Source of the DNA: Adineta vaga
Lineage: Eukaryota > Rotifera
Direction of reading: 5' to 3'
Assembly (NCBI GenBank): GCA_021613535.1
Contig: CP075493.1
Coordinates: 11,098,001-11,162,000, forward strand
Length of the DNA: 64,000 nucleotides
Shown piece after piece: positions 1 to 11,686 of this stretch. Made by a program: the position numbers and the translations under genes. Below the pieces are notes generated by a model, which worked only from the letters and a program-made list of their open reading frames with translations, did not search any database and was not told the DNA's origin. Numbering within the stretch: the first letter of the stretch is position 1; every line of letters begins with the position of its first letter.

Positions 1-23
1 TCGTTTAGTCAAGAACAAAGAAT

Positions 24-1454
24 ATGATACAACATCGTTTCTATTATTGCTTTTTAATTCTTTTTGTCAGGTAATTATATTGGTTGAAATTTACTGTTTG
101 ATCTTCAAAAAGAATTTTCGTTTTTAGTGTATCAGGTAATTAGTATTTTGACTACTATCGATTGATTTACATCTCTCATAGTTCAAACCGATCCTCAAAC
201 ATGTCATGGATTACCTCAATATGATACATGTTCAACAAATCATACGTGTGTTTGTTTTCATTCAATTGCTTCGAATGATAGTGGTATTTGTGCTTTTCGA
301 TGGGTAACTTGTTCTGAACTTGTTTCATGCGCATTAAATACGTATGCATGTTATGAACCTAATCATGTTTGTGTTCAACATCCTGACTGTCATAACCAAC
401 CATTGTGTTATCCATTATCAATGGCAACGAATCAACTATGTCCATCCAATCTTTCAACAGTAACTCCAAGTAAAGATAACCTTTCTCTAAATATACACCA
501 TATGAAATTTTTATTTTAGCTTCAACTTTATCATCAGGATCGGAAAGTGATATTTGTATAACAGCGACATGGTCTAAGCAAGGTATTACAGTTGCTGGTG
601 GAAAAGGTTTTGGACATAGTTTGGATCAATTAGCAGATCCTTATGGCATATTTCTTGATGATAATGATACAATTTATATTGCAGATCGTTCTAATCATCG
701 TATTGTGAAATGGGAATAAGGTGCTACAATTGGTCAATGGCTTGCTGGGGTAAAAACGGAAGATTCTACTCGTAATATACCTTTAAATATGCCACAAGAT
801 CTTGTTGTTGATAAAAATGGAACAATGTATATAAGTGATGGTGGAAACTATCGTGTTGTTCGGTGGCATCGAGATGCGCAAGAAGGAGAAGTTATTATTA
901 GTCATATTCAAGCTGTTGGTATAGGACATGATAATCAAGGATCGATTTATGTCTCAGAATATGCTGATGGTCGAATAACAAAGTGGAATCTGAATGATAA
1001 TGGTGATGAGTTAGTTGGACAAGTGATAATCACAAAATTACGACAATCAAATTTTATATACGTTGATCGAAATCAATCGATCTATTCAGTGGGTTATATG
1101 GCACATCGAATAGTTAAAATAACTGAAGGAATCGACGAACCTGTCATTGTTGCAGGCCAATCTGATCATTCAGGTAATGGTTTAGATCAACTCGCCTTTC
1201 CAACAGGAGTTTTTGTCGATCAACAAGGTACTATTTATGTAGCAGATACTGGCAATCACCGAATAATGCGTTGGTTAAAAGGAGCAACATCAGGTAGCTT
1301 AATTGTTGGCGGACATGGTTCTGGTTCTGGATCAGATCAACTAGCTCATCCTTCCGATTTATTTCTTGATCGATATGGAAATCTTTATGTTACTGATACG
1401 CTCAATAATCGTGTACAAAAATTTCTTATTGATAAAAGTTCTTGTTCGACTTAA
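24..1454 (+). CDS. Secreted NHL-repeat beta-propeller protein with an in-frame stop
   Basis: Four exons are proposed: 24-70, an 8-nt microexon 128-135, 182-469 and 520-1454, all with GT-AG borders and matching phase. Exon 1 plus the microexon encode a signal peptide starting MIQHRFYYCF. A cysteine-rich segment (about residues 20-115) follows, then about six NHL-type blades with recurring units such as IYVADTGNHRI and LYVTDTLNNRV. NHL propellers of this sort are extracellular binding scaffolds; the ligand is unknown. TAA at 717-719 lies in frame after the first blade, where sister blades have a Gln-like codon, so a 221-residue open frame (ATG 789) is all that follows. This is either a nonsense allele/pseudogene or a base error. 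The microexon is inferred only from phase and splice dinucleotides. Confidence 0.65.
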
Positions 1455-2492
1455 TTATATATCTATGCTTATTTAAAATCAAATCTTTTAATTATCACGA
1501 TAAATATATATATATATCATGATCAAACAATTTCATCAAATATTGTTATTCGATTTGTAATTCATACAGATTGAAATCAATCTGATCATATGATTATAAG
1601 AGTTTAATTCTAATATTTCTACGTTTAATGTTAATATTAATAACTGAAAAATCTGACTAAAACATGTACAACTTAAAATTGTTAACTGTTTTGAGGGAAG
1701 AATTCGATTGAATCTTGTGTAGTTAAATCTAATGCTTTGACACAATGAAAATAATGTTTGATGATTTATTTATACTAACGAAGATGACGATCATTAATTT
1801 TAATTGAAATGTGTTTTAAATATTCTAATGTCTCTTGAATTATATACACATAGTAAAATCCAACAAGACAATCCATGATTAATTAATATAATTCTGGAAG
1901 ACGAACAAATAAATCAGATAATGAAACGAGTAATAAAATGTGTGTGTTGATTAGTTAGGATTTAATTCAGTCAAATGAATTGGCCTTCGTTATTGAACAT
2001 AATTTTAATTTTGATAAACGAAAAATAATATATCAGACGAACAATCAGATGTGATCTGTAAGTCCATTATTTATTTTTATATATCGAAATAAAATACAAT
2101 GCTGTTAAAATATCTGAATCGATTCTCCAATTTTTTTTATCACCAATTATATCAAAAGGTTACAAATGACTCATATATTGTATGTTTTTGTCATTATGTT
2201 GTAAATAATAATATGTCAGTTGTTGGAAAGGAAAAACAACTGTTGAAATATAAAATTATTTTAAAACTAGATGTTTCCATTTTTTATATACGTAAATATA
2301 AATAAAGAATGCAATGCATAAATCTTTTAAAACTTTGGTGATTTGCACTGTAGTTTTCTTAAGATAAAAATGTCATTAATAACGTCTACAATGACCTATA
2401 TAGCCTACAGTTGCTTTTTGTATAATATATAAGTAGCTAAGAGAAGAAAAGCTCTTTTCTTCTTTTACTGACATTTATTCAAAAAGACATTC
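1455..2492. other. Intergenic, no gene seen
   Basis: AT-rich spacer with a short (TA)n run near 1507-1519. No convincing coding exon on either strand. A TATATAAG element lies at its 3' end. Confidence 0.5.
2426..2433 (+). promoter_or_regulatory. Candidate TATA box for the 7TM gene at 2493
   Basis: TATATAAG sits 67 bp before the ATG. The same octamer precedes other genes here (6453, 27143). Position and sequence only. Confidence 0.35.
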
Positions 2493-3602
2493 ATGAGTCT
2501 TGCGAATCAACTTGCATTATTACAGAATCAAATTATATCCTATTATTTACCATGCGTTTATACTCTAGGTATGATAGGCAATACTATCAATATCTTTGTT
2601 TTTAGTGAAAAACAACTTCGTACTAATATATGTTCTTGGTATTTCATTTGTACTTCGTTATCTCAATTACTTCTACTCAATTCGGCATGTTTGGCACGAA
2701 TTGTTGCTGTCATATCTGGCTATGATATATCTCGATATGTTCTCAGTTTGTGCAAGTTTCGTGCATATCTGTACATTATTAGCTTAATTCTTTCACGACA
2801 TTTTCTCTGCTTAATTTCATTTGATCGATGGTTAGTTACTTCAGCCAGTGTATGGCGACGTCGACTTAGTTCATCTCGTCCAGCTCGTTGGATTATCAGT
2901 TTCAGTATTTTATTTTGGACAATATTCAGTATTCATGCTCTCATCGGCTATCAAGGACAAGCAAATGGATGTTCACCAACTGCTGGCACATTCTATGATC
3001 TGTTCTATTCAATGTACAGTATTGTCACTGCGATCTCACCTATGGTAAGTATAATATTGATTTATGTCATTTCATAACGAATTCTTTTAAGGTAATCATG
3101 AGTGTTTTCAGTATCCTCACAATAATGAATGTTCGTATGAGTGTTCGGCAAGTTCAACCAATTATTCAAAATCAACTCGTTATACAACTAAATGAACTGT
3201 TATCATTACAGACTAATGACATAACAAAAGTTCGACGTCGACGTGATAGACAATTAATTCGATTGGCTTTTGTACAAGTTGTTTCATATATAATTTTAAA
3301 TATTACAACATCGATTTATCCTTTGTATTTTTATCTGAAAAGATCACAAATTAGCATTAATCAAGATGAACAAGCTATTAGTAATTTTATCAGTTCAATC
3401 GGTTTAATACTTCTCTATACATTTTCAGCTGTAAGTATCTATATTTGTACATAGAAGTACAGAAAATCGATGAAAATTTCTCCATTTTTAGGCCACTTTT
3501 TTTCTCTATACAATAGCGTCAACCGTATTCCGTCAAGAATGTGTCATTGCATTTAAACAACGATGGATGAAAATGAAAAGACTTTTTGAATATTTTACTT
3601 GA
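2493..3602 (+). CDS. Rhodopsin-like 7TM G protein-coupled receptor
   Basis: Three exons (2493-3044, 3092-3430, 3492-3602) give an intact protein of about 333 residues. The introns are 47 and 61 bp and phase 0. TM1 carries the GMIGNTINIFVF signature (family pattern G-x-x-GN-x-x-N). The TM3 end reads SFDRWL in place of D/ERY, as is common in rotifer members. TM7 ends LYTFSA-TFFLYTIASTVFRQEC, followed by a short basic tail. It should be a plasma-membrane receptor signalling through G proteins; ligand unknown, the closest characterised group being peptide receptors of the FMRFamide type (family-level inference). The start ATG is the first codon of the open frame. Confidence 0.85.
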
Positions 3603-4283
3603 TAACTTTTCATATATTTAATCTTCTATTTTGTTTTTAAGTCTAATTTTAAATAAATATTCTATACGTATTCGCGAACGTTTTATGATTTAAATTGCTT
3701 ATATCAGTCAAGTCTTCTCGAGCAAAATTTCCGGTACCCGTTAACACTAAATAAATGAATGAAGTCGAGTAATGTTGACAGTAGATTAATAAAAGAACAT
3801 TGACGTATACGTTGAAAAATTATAAAGACATGGTTTTATTAAATTCTTGAGTGCAGTAAAAACGGCGACTGCTTTTGCGTACGCTTCAAGATACATAGTC
3901 TCTATTCATTGTTTTATCAGATATGGTAAAAATAAATGCAAAACAACTTTAATAAGTATATGCTTCGTTTTTACATTGGCTACACTATGTATTTACTGAT
4001 TAACTGAAGGATATAGACTTATAGGTTTGATCATAAATATAATTTCAAAGTGAATCAATTTCCAGAACATTCATTCGAGGTTCTTTCGTATCCTTCCATT
4101 ACGTATGGTATTCGATACATACTAGACTATATACTATTTAAGCACTCCAACTTACTTTAAAGTACTGAAATATCCTGTATATATCGTTTACATTTCTAAA
4201 CGTTTGAAAATTAACTTTAGTCCGCGGTTTCGCATTTATTTATGTGATTTTCAATATTAATTAAATTTTTGAAAAAATTATAT
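3603..4283. other. Intergenic, no gene seen
   Basis: AT-rich sequence between the 3' ends of a + strand receptor and a - strand decarboxylase. No open frame or repeat was recognised. Confidence 0.5.
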
Positions 4284-5780
4284 TTATCTATCAACAATAC
4301 GTATAGTTCGTAGTGATAGATCTTCCATACCGACAATAGAACTTCCTTTTTCAATCAAATGATGTATATAATCGAGATGACGTTGTTCCATTACCTCACC
4401 GGGAACCAATAGTGGAATACCTGGCGGATATGGAATAATATTCTCAGCCAATATATGTTCTACTGCATCACATAATGGTATCGTACGTGTTTTTGTTGCA
4501 AAATACGCATCACGTACACTGATTACTGACTTTGGTAGACCATTAGGTGGTTTAATAGAAGCATTATTAGAATCAGTGGTTTCAAACTTTTCTTTTGCTA
4601 GATTACGTAGAGCATCAAGTAGTTTATTTACTGTTGACTCTGTATCAGCCACTGTAATTGAACAAATGATATGTTTAAGATCAGCAAATTCGACTTCAAT
4701 GTCATATTGATTTCTAAGAAGAGAGCTAGCTTTGAATCCACTAAGACCTGTATTAGATACACGAATAATAAGTTTACTTGGATCGTAAGCAAAAATATTA
4801 TTGACACCAATTAATTCATCACCATAACACCAAAGATCATCCATTTGTCGAATCATAGTACGTGCATTTTGTGCAAGAACAATAACTGTAGAAAGACGCA
4901 TACGACCTTCGGTAGCCATTTGCATACGAGTGGCATCCAGTGAAGCCAATAAAATTGAACTAGGTGATGAACTCTGTAAAAGTGATAGTACTTGACCTAT
5001 ACGTGCTCGATTGACGAAACCATTGTCATTGACATGTAACATTGCTGATTGTGTAAGAGAACCCTGTGTTTTATGTGTACTCTGAACGATAATATCCGCT
5101 TTTAAAGCTACGGCTGATTGAGGTAAATCAGAATGAAAACCAAGATGTGAACCATGAGCTTCATCAACGAGAAGTGCAACACCATGTGTATGAGCCAGAT
5201 GACAGATAGCTGCTGTATCAGATAAAACACCATAGTAATTCGGAGAAGTTAAATGAATTGCAACGACATCCGAGTGTTGTTGTAGAAGATGTTTAATTGT
5301 TTCCACATTCACTGCCAACGGAAATTCAATATCAGGATGATACTCAGGTTCAATATAAACGGGTATGGCACCAGAAATCACCAGAGCACCATAGACAGAT
5401 CGATGGGAAGCACGCGACATGATGATCTTTTGATGAGGACCAGCTACACCCATTATTGCAGCCATATTACCGGCTGTTGAACCATTAATCAGAAAAAAAG
5501 TATGATCAGCACCATAAGCAGCAGCGGCAAGTTGTTGAGCTTCAAGTAATGCTCCTTTTAGTGAATGCAAATAATCAATTTTTGGATTCATTTCCACTAG
5601 ATCTGCTGGATGTAAATCAGCACCAAAAAATTCTTGCAATAATGGATGAGGTGATTTAGTTCCTTTATGACCAGGCATATGAAATGATGTTGGTTGACTT
5701 GTTTTTTCAATTATTAAAATTTCTAGAAATGGTATACGTGTCTGATCACATTGAACTGTAGAATTTGTCGTCATTTTCAT
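4284..5780 (-). CDS. Bacterial-type Orn/Lys/Arg decarboxylase (PLP fold type I)
   Basis: Intronless frame of 498 residues from ATG 5780 (or 496 from ATG 5774); the open frame extends upstream only to a TTG. Motifs in order: HMPGHKG near residue 35, a serine-rich PLP-phosphate segment (INGSTAGNMA), the aspartate motif LLVDEAHGSH near 206, and the Schiff-base lysine in STHKTQGS at about K237. The C-terminal domain has IPYPPGIPLLVPGE. The length fits the short Bacillus/cyanobacterial SpeA/YaaO class, not the 700-residue enterobacterial enzymes. Such enzymes decarboxylate arginine, lysine or ornithine to agmatine, cadaverine or putrescine; which one cannot be told by eye. Animal ornithine decarboxylase is fold type III and unrelated, so horizontal acquisition is the best explanation. 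Confidence 0.9.
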   Translation of the reverse strand: MKMTTNSTVQCDQTRIPFLEILIIEKTSQPTSFHMPGHKGTKSPHPLLQEFFGADLHPADLVEMNPKIDYLHSLKGALLEAQQLAAAAYGADHTFFLINGSTAGNMAAIMGVAGPHQKIIMSRASHRSVYGALVISGAIPVYIEPEYHPDIEFPLAVNVETIKHLLQQHSDVVAIHLTSPNYYGVLSDTAAICHLAHTHGVALLVDEAHGSHLGFHSDLPQSAVALKADIIVQSTHKTQGSLTQSAMLHVNDNGFVNRARIGQVLSLLQSSSPSSILLASLDATRMQMATEGRMRLSTVIVLAQNARTMIRQMDDLWCYGDELIGVNNIFAYDPSKLIIRVSNTGLSGFKASSLLRNQYDIEVEFADLKHIICSITVADTESTVNKLLDALRNLAKEKFETTDSNNASIKPPNGLPKSVISVRDAYFATKTRTIPLCDAVEHILAENIIPYPPGIPLLVPGEVMEQRHLDYIHHLIEKGSSIVGMEDLSLRTIRIVDR

Positions 5781-6575
5781 ACAAGAATGCAAACGATAGT
5801 CAAACGACGCACGATATTTCAAATTCTGTCTTTTTTATCTTTCCTTTTTTATCTTATTTTACTCATTCTTTTGGAGTATAATTGTTGATAAATTCACAAT
5901 CAGAGAAAGCCATTTTTGCAGATATAAATTGTTCTTTATTCTCTCAATTACATTTCTGTATATCACTCGCACTATATGAAATACTGAGAGTGCAAATTTT
6001 TTTCTGTTTATACATCGTTTTTTCTACTTTTGTTTTTGATGTGAAGTTCTTTTTTTCTTTCTCTCGTTCCTTTCCATAAAAGTCCATATTTTGCTCTAAC
6101 ATACTATGTGTATATTACTGCTCTTTCTCTTCTTGTTTATCGTTACTATGGCCGACTTTTTTCTCCTCTGTTCGAATAAGTTTTATTAGTATACAGCCGA
6201 AAATAAAATAGCATGTTTAGTTCTTTGGTCATGTACATGTATTTATTTGATTTAGATAAAACTCAGAGTATAAAGTATCGCTTAATATATAGTAACTGTA
6301 TAGAATAGAATCAAATACCTGTAACTACCAGTAGCACTTTGTTCCAATCAAAACGAAAACTTTATTTATATGCATACGGTATAAAAAAAGGTATAGAGGT
6401 CGTCTTTGCTCAATATTTTTTTTATTGGTTGTTCTTTCTTTTTTTTATAACGTATATAAGCTTTTTATAGTTATTTTCTTCTTTGAGATATATCCTTAAC
6501 ATCAGTTTCCTGTGCATAAAAACACTCGAAGAAAACATAAAGAATTTGTATTGATTCTATTCTAGATTGTTAATC
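5781..6575. other. Divergent intergenic region, likely two promoters
   Basis: T-rich spacer between the - strand decarboxylase and the + strand methyltransferase. No coding signal. A TATATAAG element at 6453 faces the methyltransferase. Confidence 0.45.
6453..6460 (+). promoter_or_regulatory. Candidate TATA box for the methyltransferase
   Basis: TATATAAG 123 bp upstream of ATG 6576, next to a T-rich run. Position and sequence only. Confidence 0.35.
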
Positions 6576-7457
6576 ATGAACAAAGTAGAAACGTGGGATT
6601 TTTGTGCACCAGAGTACGAAATTCTTGCTCAACCAGTGACAGGTCCATGTATCGTCAAATTGCTTGAACAAGTTTCTATTTTACCTGTTACTACGGATAC
6701 TGTTCAAACAATTAAAGTGATTGACGTTGCTGCTGGACCTGGAATTTTAAGTACATTGCTTGGGGAAGCCTACTCTCAAGCAGCACTTTTGGAGAAAGTG
6801 ACAATTCTATCAACTGATTTTTCACCGAATATGGTAGAACTTGCTGAGCGTTGCTTTGCTTTTCGCAATTGGCCCTTATCACAATTCTCTGCTCGTACTC
6901 TCGATGCTATGAATCTTGTTGATATTCCATCCGACCATTATACACACGCCTTCTGCACATTTGGTATTATGATGGTACCGAACGCTTCGAAAGCTCTTAG
7001 CGAGATGTTTCGTGTTCTTCAACCGTCCGGAACAATCGGTATAACGACATGGGAAAAAGTTGGTTGGATGCCTATTGTAACAGAATGTCTCGCACGAGCA
7101 AAAATGTCATCGAATAAAGAAGAGAATCCTGCTTTACCTCCTTCGGTTCTTCGTAATTGGTCTGACACATCTTATGTTCGAAAAATGCTTGAAGATGCTG
7201 GTTTTGTGAATGTACAAGTAAATATCTTTGAATCTCGATGGTCATTTGTGAATCATGATGAATGTGTTAAACAAATTACAGAAGCTCGCTGGATTACTCC
7301 ATTTCTCAAAGATGCCAATATGACAGATGAGCAAAGAGATAAATATAACAAAGTGGCATATGAAGTATTATTAGATATGGTTAACAAGAAACCCAACGAA
7401 GCATTCGACATACCAATGATTGCTATCATTGCTCATGGACAAAAACCGATGAATTGA
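6576..7457 (+). CDS. Class I SAM-dependent methyltransferase (UbiE/COQ5-like fold)
   Basis: Single-exon frame. The first ATG is 6576 (MNKVETWDF); the frame opens three codons earlier at a TTG. The 293-residue protein has motif I VIDVAAGPGIL near residue 50, an acidic motif II end LSTDFSP, and a post-motif segment in which FGIMMVPNASKAL precedes MFRVLQPSG. This is the classic small-molecule methyltransferase layout. The substrate is not evident. The style resembles fungal and bacterial stand-alone enzymes more than conserved animal ones, and the gene is intronless beside another transferred-looking gene, so horizontal origin is plausible but unproven. It was probably cytosolic; no signal peptide is seen. 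Confidence 0.8.
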   Translation: MNKVETWDFCAPEYEILAQPVTGPCIVKLLEQVSILPVTTDTVQTIKVIDVAAGPGILSTLLGEAYSQAALLEKVTILSTDFSPNMVELAERCFAFRNWPLSQFSARTLDAMNLVDIPSDHYTHAFCTFGIMMVPNASKALSEMFRVLQPSGTIGITTWEKVGWMPIVTECLARAKMSSNKEENPALPPSVLRNWSDTSYVRKMLEDAGFVNVQVNIFESRWSFVNHDECVKQITEARWITPFLKDANMTDEQRDKYNKVAYEVLLDMVNKKPNEAFDIPMIAIIAHGQKPMN

Positions 7458-7867
7458 CATTTTTGTATATGGAAAAATTGATGTAGCGATAGATATTTAC
7501 TTTAGAAACTTGTAATAAGTTGAGTGAAATAATTAGACAATAAATAATTTAAATACAATTTAGTTTTCCATTTATCAGTGTACTAGAAACTAAGCTTAAA
7601 TATAAATTCATAGAGGTGAATATGAAATTTAAACAGAGCAACTGAATCACCCAAATCATCTGGGATCAATCGAAATTTAACTATCCACATGTATCCATGA
7701 CATGTTTGTTCAAAGATTTATAATTTTTGTTTTATATAATGATCTATTCAGAATATTTATCAATATGTATTTTCTTTATTGTACAACAACTAAAGCTTAT
7801 TCACAAGTAAGATTACATGAAGCTAACTTTACAAGATTGAATTGTGTGATGCGATATTTTATCTATA
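7458..7867. other. Intergenic between convergent genes
   Basis: Contains AATAAA-like sequence after the methyltransferase stop. Nothing else recognised. Confidence 0.45.
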
Positions 7868-10130
7868 CTAGGCTGTTGTGTCAGTTGTCTTCGATAGTTC
7901 TGATGGTTTATTCACATAAACAAATCGTTGAATAACAGGATGTTTGCGATTTTGTGTTCGTTTCTCTCGTCGATATCGTTCTAAATCATCACGCACTGGA
8001 TCAATACCAAAACAATATTTCAATATATCCATTATTATGATAAATAGGATAAAACTTATGATGATAAGAATTGAAACATAAGACAATGATTTGGAAAGAA
8101 TTTTAATGATACGAATTTTCGCTGTAACGATCTCACAATCGCGACCCGAATAACTCGTACCAAAACATTCACATTTATAACCAAGTAACAATGGTCGACA
8201 AACACCATTTTTCGAACATGTAATTTTATCTCTCTCACAATAATTTATCATTGATTCACAATGAACACCTTGCCATCCATTTGAACATATGCAACTTAAT
8301 GGAGCGTCTCGTGAATCATTACACATACCTATTAAAAAAAAGAAAAGAGCAGAATTTATAGGACATCTTATTTCTATGGAGTGCAACACAAAATTATTTA
8401 CCATTATTTAGACAAATATAGGATGCACAACGTCGAAGATTTACTTCACAATGAACACCACTGCAACCACGTGGACATACACAAATATACCCATCAGGTA
8501 TAGTGTTATTGTTAGTACAACTACTATTGTTTTCACATGGATTCTTCGTTCTACATGGTTCGTTCGAAATATTACAATAAGTACCAATGTATGATGAATT
8601 GTCGCAGTTTTTAGGAACGAAAGGTACTTTCGAGTCTTTTTCTTAAGTAAATAATAGGTAAACAATTCAAAAAAAAGATATCATCAATGAACTAACTTGG
8701 AATAGTGGTAGTTGATAATGTTGTTGAGATGAATAAGCTAATCATTGAAGTTAGTTCTAATTGGAAAAAGGACTGTTTTCTTATCATTTATGCAGCAAAG
8801 TCAGCAGTCAGTTACTTCATACATATCGAGAACAAACAAAATTTGAATGGTTTATTTTCAATACTTCCTCATTACGGTTTAATCATAATCGGCTGATCCT
8901 ATCAACTCTACTACAGAATAGCGCTCTATCTATTATTTGTATTAGGGAAACAGAATTATTGTAATCCAAATACGAACCTTTTACAGATGGTATATTTGTA
9001 CTGGTAATGTGAGAGATATATGTCGACAGAGCAGTTGTTGAATCCTGTTCTACAAAAAATGAAAAATTGAGTTTTAGATGTTAATAATAAAAAATGAGAA
9101 TGGAGGAAAATCTGTTAATACTCGTAGTTGTTGTTACTATTTTCGATATTGTATGCATTGTCGTAGGAAATACTCGTTCGTCCGTTGTTGAAGATATTGA
9201 TGATGATACTGTTGTCGATGTGAGCTGTACTGTGGTTGTTAACGTTGGTTCTGCTGTTGTTATTTGCCCTGCTATCGTAGATATACGTTTTTGTGCAGTT
9301 GTAGTTTGACCTTTAGATTTCGAATAAGATTTATGTGAACATGAATGCATGTGCATGAATATGAGTTTATAAGCTGCTTCGCCGGTTTATACTGCTCTGT
9401 CAATAGCTGTTTGATTCAAGTCAAAATGATTGTTGTCTGTGCCTTAATTCTCATTGCTTATGTTTTTTTATATGCGAAAGCTAAGATAATCACTAACCTG
9501 ATGGACAAAATCCAGATGAAAAAATGGAACAGACGCGCAATTCAATATTATCAATGGCTAAATCTCTTCCATGAACACCATGATCTTCGGGAACTATTGA
9601 CAAAACCACTGAACTAGTTGATGCTACAAACGAAAGTATATGTTTCGACCAAGTCATCCAGGTCTTTTCGCACAGATCACCTGTATTCAATTGATTCAGT
9701 ATCTTATTTCTGCCTGCAGCTTCACGAACTTCAAAACGAATATTTGGTTTTGGCGCATTTACTTCTTTCTTCACAATGTTTGCCAAATATGCAGAAAATT
9801 CATATCGTTCTCCAATACAAAGACTATCAACAGTCGACTTGAATAATACACTGTCATCTGTTGTAGCCACATCGATTATCATCATGTATCCATTCCAGTC
9901 AAATAGAGTATAATCTTCTGCATTTATATGCCACATTGAATGGAGATTTGGCACTTTATTTGCCAAAACAAACTGTCCGGTAACTATATTACAATCGAAA
10001 TTCTGTTGATAAGTAGTAGTAAAATTGAAATAAGCGGGTGTTTGTTGAGAGCAATCGGGACTACCGGTACCAAATGTGATCAATCAAACTGAGTTACTAG
10101 TAAGCATAGTAGAGCAGAAATCAGCACATC
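7868..10130 (-). CDS. Single-pass membrane protein: beta-sandwich-like domain, Thr-rich stalk, EGF repeats
   Basis: Exons by coding order: 10130-9498, 9373-9122, 9049-8978, 8756-8697, 8641-8402, 8328-7868. All five introns are phase 1, the usual state for shuffled extracellular modules. The first exon encodes a roughly 190-residue domain beginning ITFGTG with recurring features of rotifer surface proteins (GERYEFSAYLANIV, LAIDNIELRVC). Next comes a Thr/Ser-rich mucin-like stalk, about three EGF-like modules (CICSNGWQGVHCE, CECFGTSYSGRDCE), one TM helix (ILIIISFILFIIIMDIL) and a basic cytoplasmic tail. A good signal-peptide reading (VLISALLCLLVTQ) lies just upstream but in a different frame from ITFGTG, with a TGA between, so the 5' end holds a frameshift or a base error. 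The true first exon was not found. Confidence 0.6.
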
Positions 10131-11686
10131 CTACGAAAAATTATAATCAGAATTAATTATTATCTGAACCGTAAATGTCATATCTGCTAAATCCTTTCAC
10201 ACACACCTGAAAATCTGAGTCTATGAGAGTCACCCTTACTACTTAGATCATATTAATTCGAATTCCTGGTCGCACATCTGGCAGGCAGAATCGCGAGCAA
10301 CAACACTTACATTACATTTTTCATTTGCCCTTCTTTTGTTCTTTATTACACACTCTCGTTTCACAGACGCATTCTGAAGATTTCATGTAATACAATCAAC
10401 TACACACATTTAACTATCGATAATATAAGTGAATATCATATTTGAATGGAAATAGTCATTCTTAGGCAAAAGAGAAATATCACATAAAGTAAAGGTATAA
10501 GCAGAATATGTTCTATTTACCTTTATTGGTAGTAATAGTCAATGTAATGATTGATTCATTCAGAGAGTATCTGGAAGAAGGTGTTGTATATATTTATCTA
10601 GTTGAATTCATGACAATGTGAAAAAATAAAGTTGAACATGTATAGAGACACGTTTCTCCCTATATGTTTTTTTTGTGTACTTAGACATTAGAGAGAAAAA
10701 AGTCGGAAATAAAACATTGATCTCTCTCCTATTAAAAAAACAAGATATATTCTTTATTTGAATATAAATGTTGATGTCAGAGATTTTTATTCATGAATTA
10801 TATATATTGATTTATTTTAAAGTGATTACTGCATATTAGAATGTTAGCTTCAGATTCAATCAAAATCAATATCTTGTCATGATTGGTTGTACCTCTGATT
10901 TTTATAAAACCATACATATATAAAAGTTATTATTGTAGTTAGAGAATACAGTGTGTTCCCGATTAGGAAACAATGTTGTCAAAACTATGTAGGGAAAATG
11001 ATTATAGATTACAGTTACGGTTCAGAATGTATCATAAAACGAATCATGTCGATCTCAGTTTTATTTGTATATAATAAGGACAAGAGATCAATGGACAAGA
11101 TTGTGATGATAACTAAAAATTCGTTTTAAATGTATCAGCATATAATGGATGAGATCTGATGATATAATAAACTAAAAATTATATATTGAAACATTTTTAG
11201 ATGTGACAAAATCGACATTCGATGATTTTCTAAATATACAGAAAACAAATGAGTTTCAATTCATTTCCATACAGTTTTATGAATGATTTCTTCACTTAAC
11301 TATTGTCACTGACCATGGAGATTCATTGAATATCAGAATTAAAAATTTTAATGCTATGTAATCAGATGAATCAGCAAACATTTACTATTCAAGTTTTACC
11401 AAGTATGAGCTAGTTGAAAATCGTAAATGGACTCTTCTGAAGAGGATGACATAACCTTACTGAGTTCTGAAGTAAGTCAATAGGATTGTATATGATCATC
11501 ACTTTATAGTCTTTTTTCGTTTATTATGTCTCACATGTATTTTCCTTTCCCATTTGCTCTTTTATAGGATGAATGAGTCATGCCTTCACACAATATGAGT
11601 TTTATCAGTTTAACTTTCGATAAAAATGAGAGAAAAAAACACATGAAGAAAAGGAGAAAATGGATCTATGTTAGGCATTTGTTTTC
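10131..11686. other. Intergenic, no firm gene
   Basis: AT-rich. It holds only a tiny spliced-looking reading frame (ATG 11427, GT-AG intron 11472-11567, TGA 11574-11576; 17 residues beginning MDSSEEDD), which may be a 5' leader exon or relic. No other coding or repeat signal. Confidence 0.4.

Noticed and set aside
9094-9309. 71-codon + strand frame rich in Val
   Set aside because: It is the antisense of the Thr-rich stalk exon (ACA/ACT codons read backward) of the - strand EGF gene.
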